A program made the position numbers and the translations under genes. This document shows positions 63,890 through 64,000 of a stretch of 64,000 bases of DNA, piece by piece. A model generated the notes under the pieces. That model searched no databases, had not been told where the DNA came from, and was given only the letters and a program-made list of their open reading frames with translations. This DNA comes from Macrocystis pyrifera (lineage: Eukaryota; Sar; Phaeophyceae; Laminariales; Laminariaceae). The first letter of the stretch is position 1; every line of letters begins with the position of its first letter. The stretch is from NCBI GenBank assembly GCA_031763025.1, contig JASSKH010000029.1, positions 8,662,571 through 8,726,570 on the forward strand, written 5' to 3'.

Positions 63890-64000
63890 CTGACATTTTG
63901 GTTTTTGATGTGAGATGAACGCAGGATTTAATTGAGTGACAGGAATTGCAGTCGGAACCAAACAGCAGAACGAGGGCTGAGTTGTATCACGGAGGGACAG

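Noticed and set aside
62345..62977. 210-codon open frame on the plus strand, the longest in the window
   Set aside because: It runs through a CTG repeat and low-complexity sequence, has no recognisable domain, and lies in the intron after exon 1.
63047..63412. Repetitive Asp/Gln/Ile or Ile/Tyr/Leu proteins on either strand
   Set aside because: Translations of the GATCTATCT microsatellite.

Overview
The window is a piece of a nuclear genome from a flagellated eukaryote. Nearly all of it is one very large, intron-rich gene on the minus strand: the heavy chain of cytoplasmic dynein 2 (DYNC2H1), the retrograde motor of intraflagellar transport. I assembled 60 exons between 63889 (toward the N-terminus) and 488 (toward the C-terminus). 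They total about 7.6 kb, or about 2,540 codons, so roughly 12% of the window is coding. No second gene is supported on either strand. The genome is intron-rich with large introns, poly-G tracts and many short inverted-repeat elements, at roughly balanced base composition by eye. That fits a brown alga or another large-genome alga or protist, but the sequence does not settle the lineage.

Layout, in direction of transcription (high to low coordinates): exons 1-13 (63.9-48.3 kb) encode the middle of the dynein tail. Exons 14-31 (47.9-28.3 kb) encode the rest of the tail and the linker, with [11 protein letters not shown] in exon 26 and [15 protein letters not shown] in exon 27. Exons 32-38 (27.8-21.2 kb) encode AAA1, with Walker A GPAGTGKT and Walker B CFDEFNR. 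Exons 39-45 (21.0-15.5 kb) encode AAA2, with GPSGCGKS and an [11 protein letters not shown]alker B region. Exons 46-52 (14.9-8.9 kb) encode AAA3, with GPEGCGKD. Exons 53-60 (7.3-0.5 kb) cover the AAA3-AAA4 junction and AAA4, with GRSGVGRR, up to the root of the stalk. The start codon and first part of the tail lie beyond the high end. The stalk, microtubule-binding domain, AAA5, AAA6 and C-terminus lie beyond the low end.

The joined reading frame is maintained at essentially every junction. The exceptions are the last one (exon 59 to 60) and a frame break inside exon 60; exons 53 and 54 are tentative. Introns run from about 100 bp to over 3 kb. About three quarters are phase 0, and many sit at an AG|GT site in the coding sequence. 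At least four introns start with GC instead of GT, three of them consecutive (introns 7-9).

The introns carry dispersed short repeats: a 100-bp inverted-repeat element (family A, seven copies), a 90-bp inverted-repeat element (family B), a longer element (family C), an 80-300 bp GATC-rich repeat (family D, about eleven copies), and families E, G and H. They also hold minisatellites, homopolymer G tracts up to 23 bp, and one near-perfect 470-bp palindrome. Family H is the apparent source of a 42-bp minisatellite, and one family H copy supplies an intron's 5' splice site. Intron stretches not mentioned in an entry showed me nothing recognisable.
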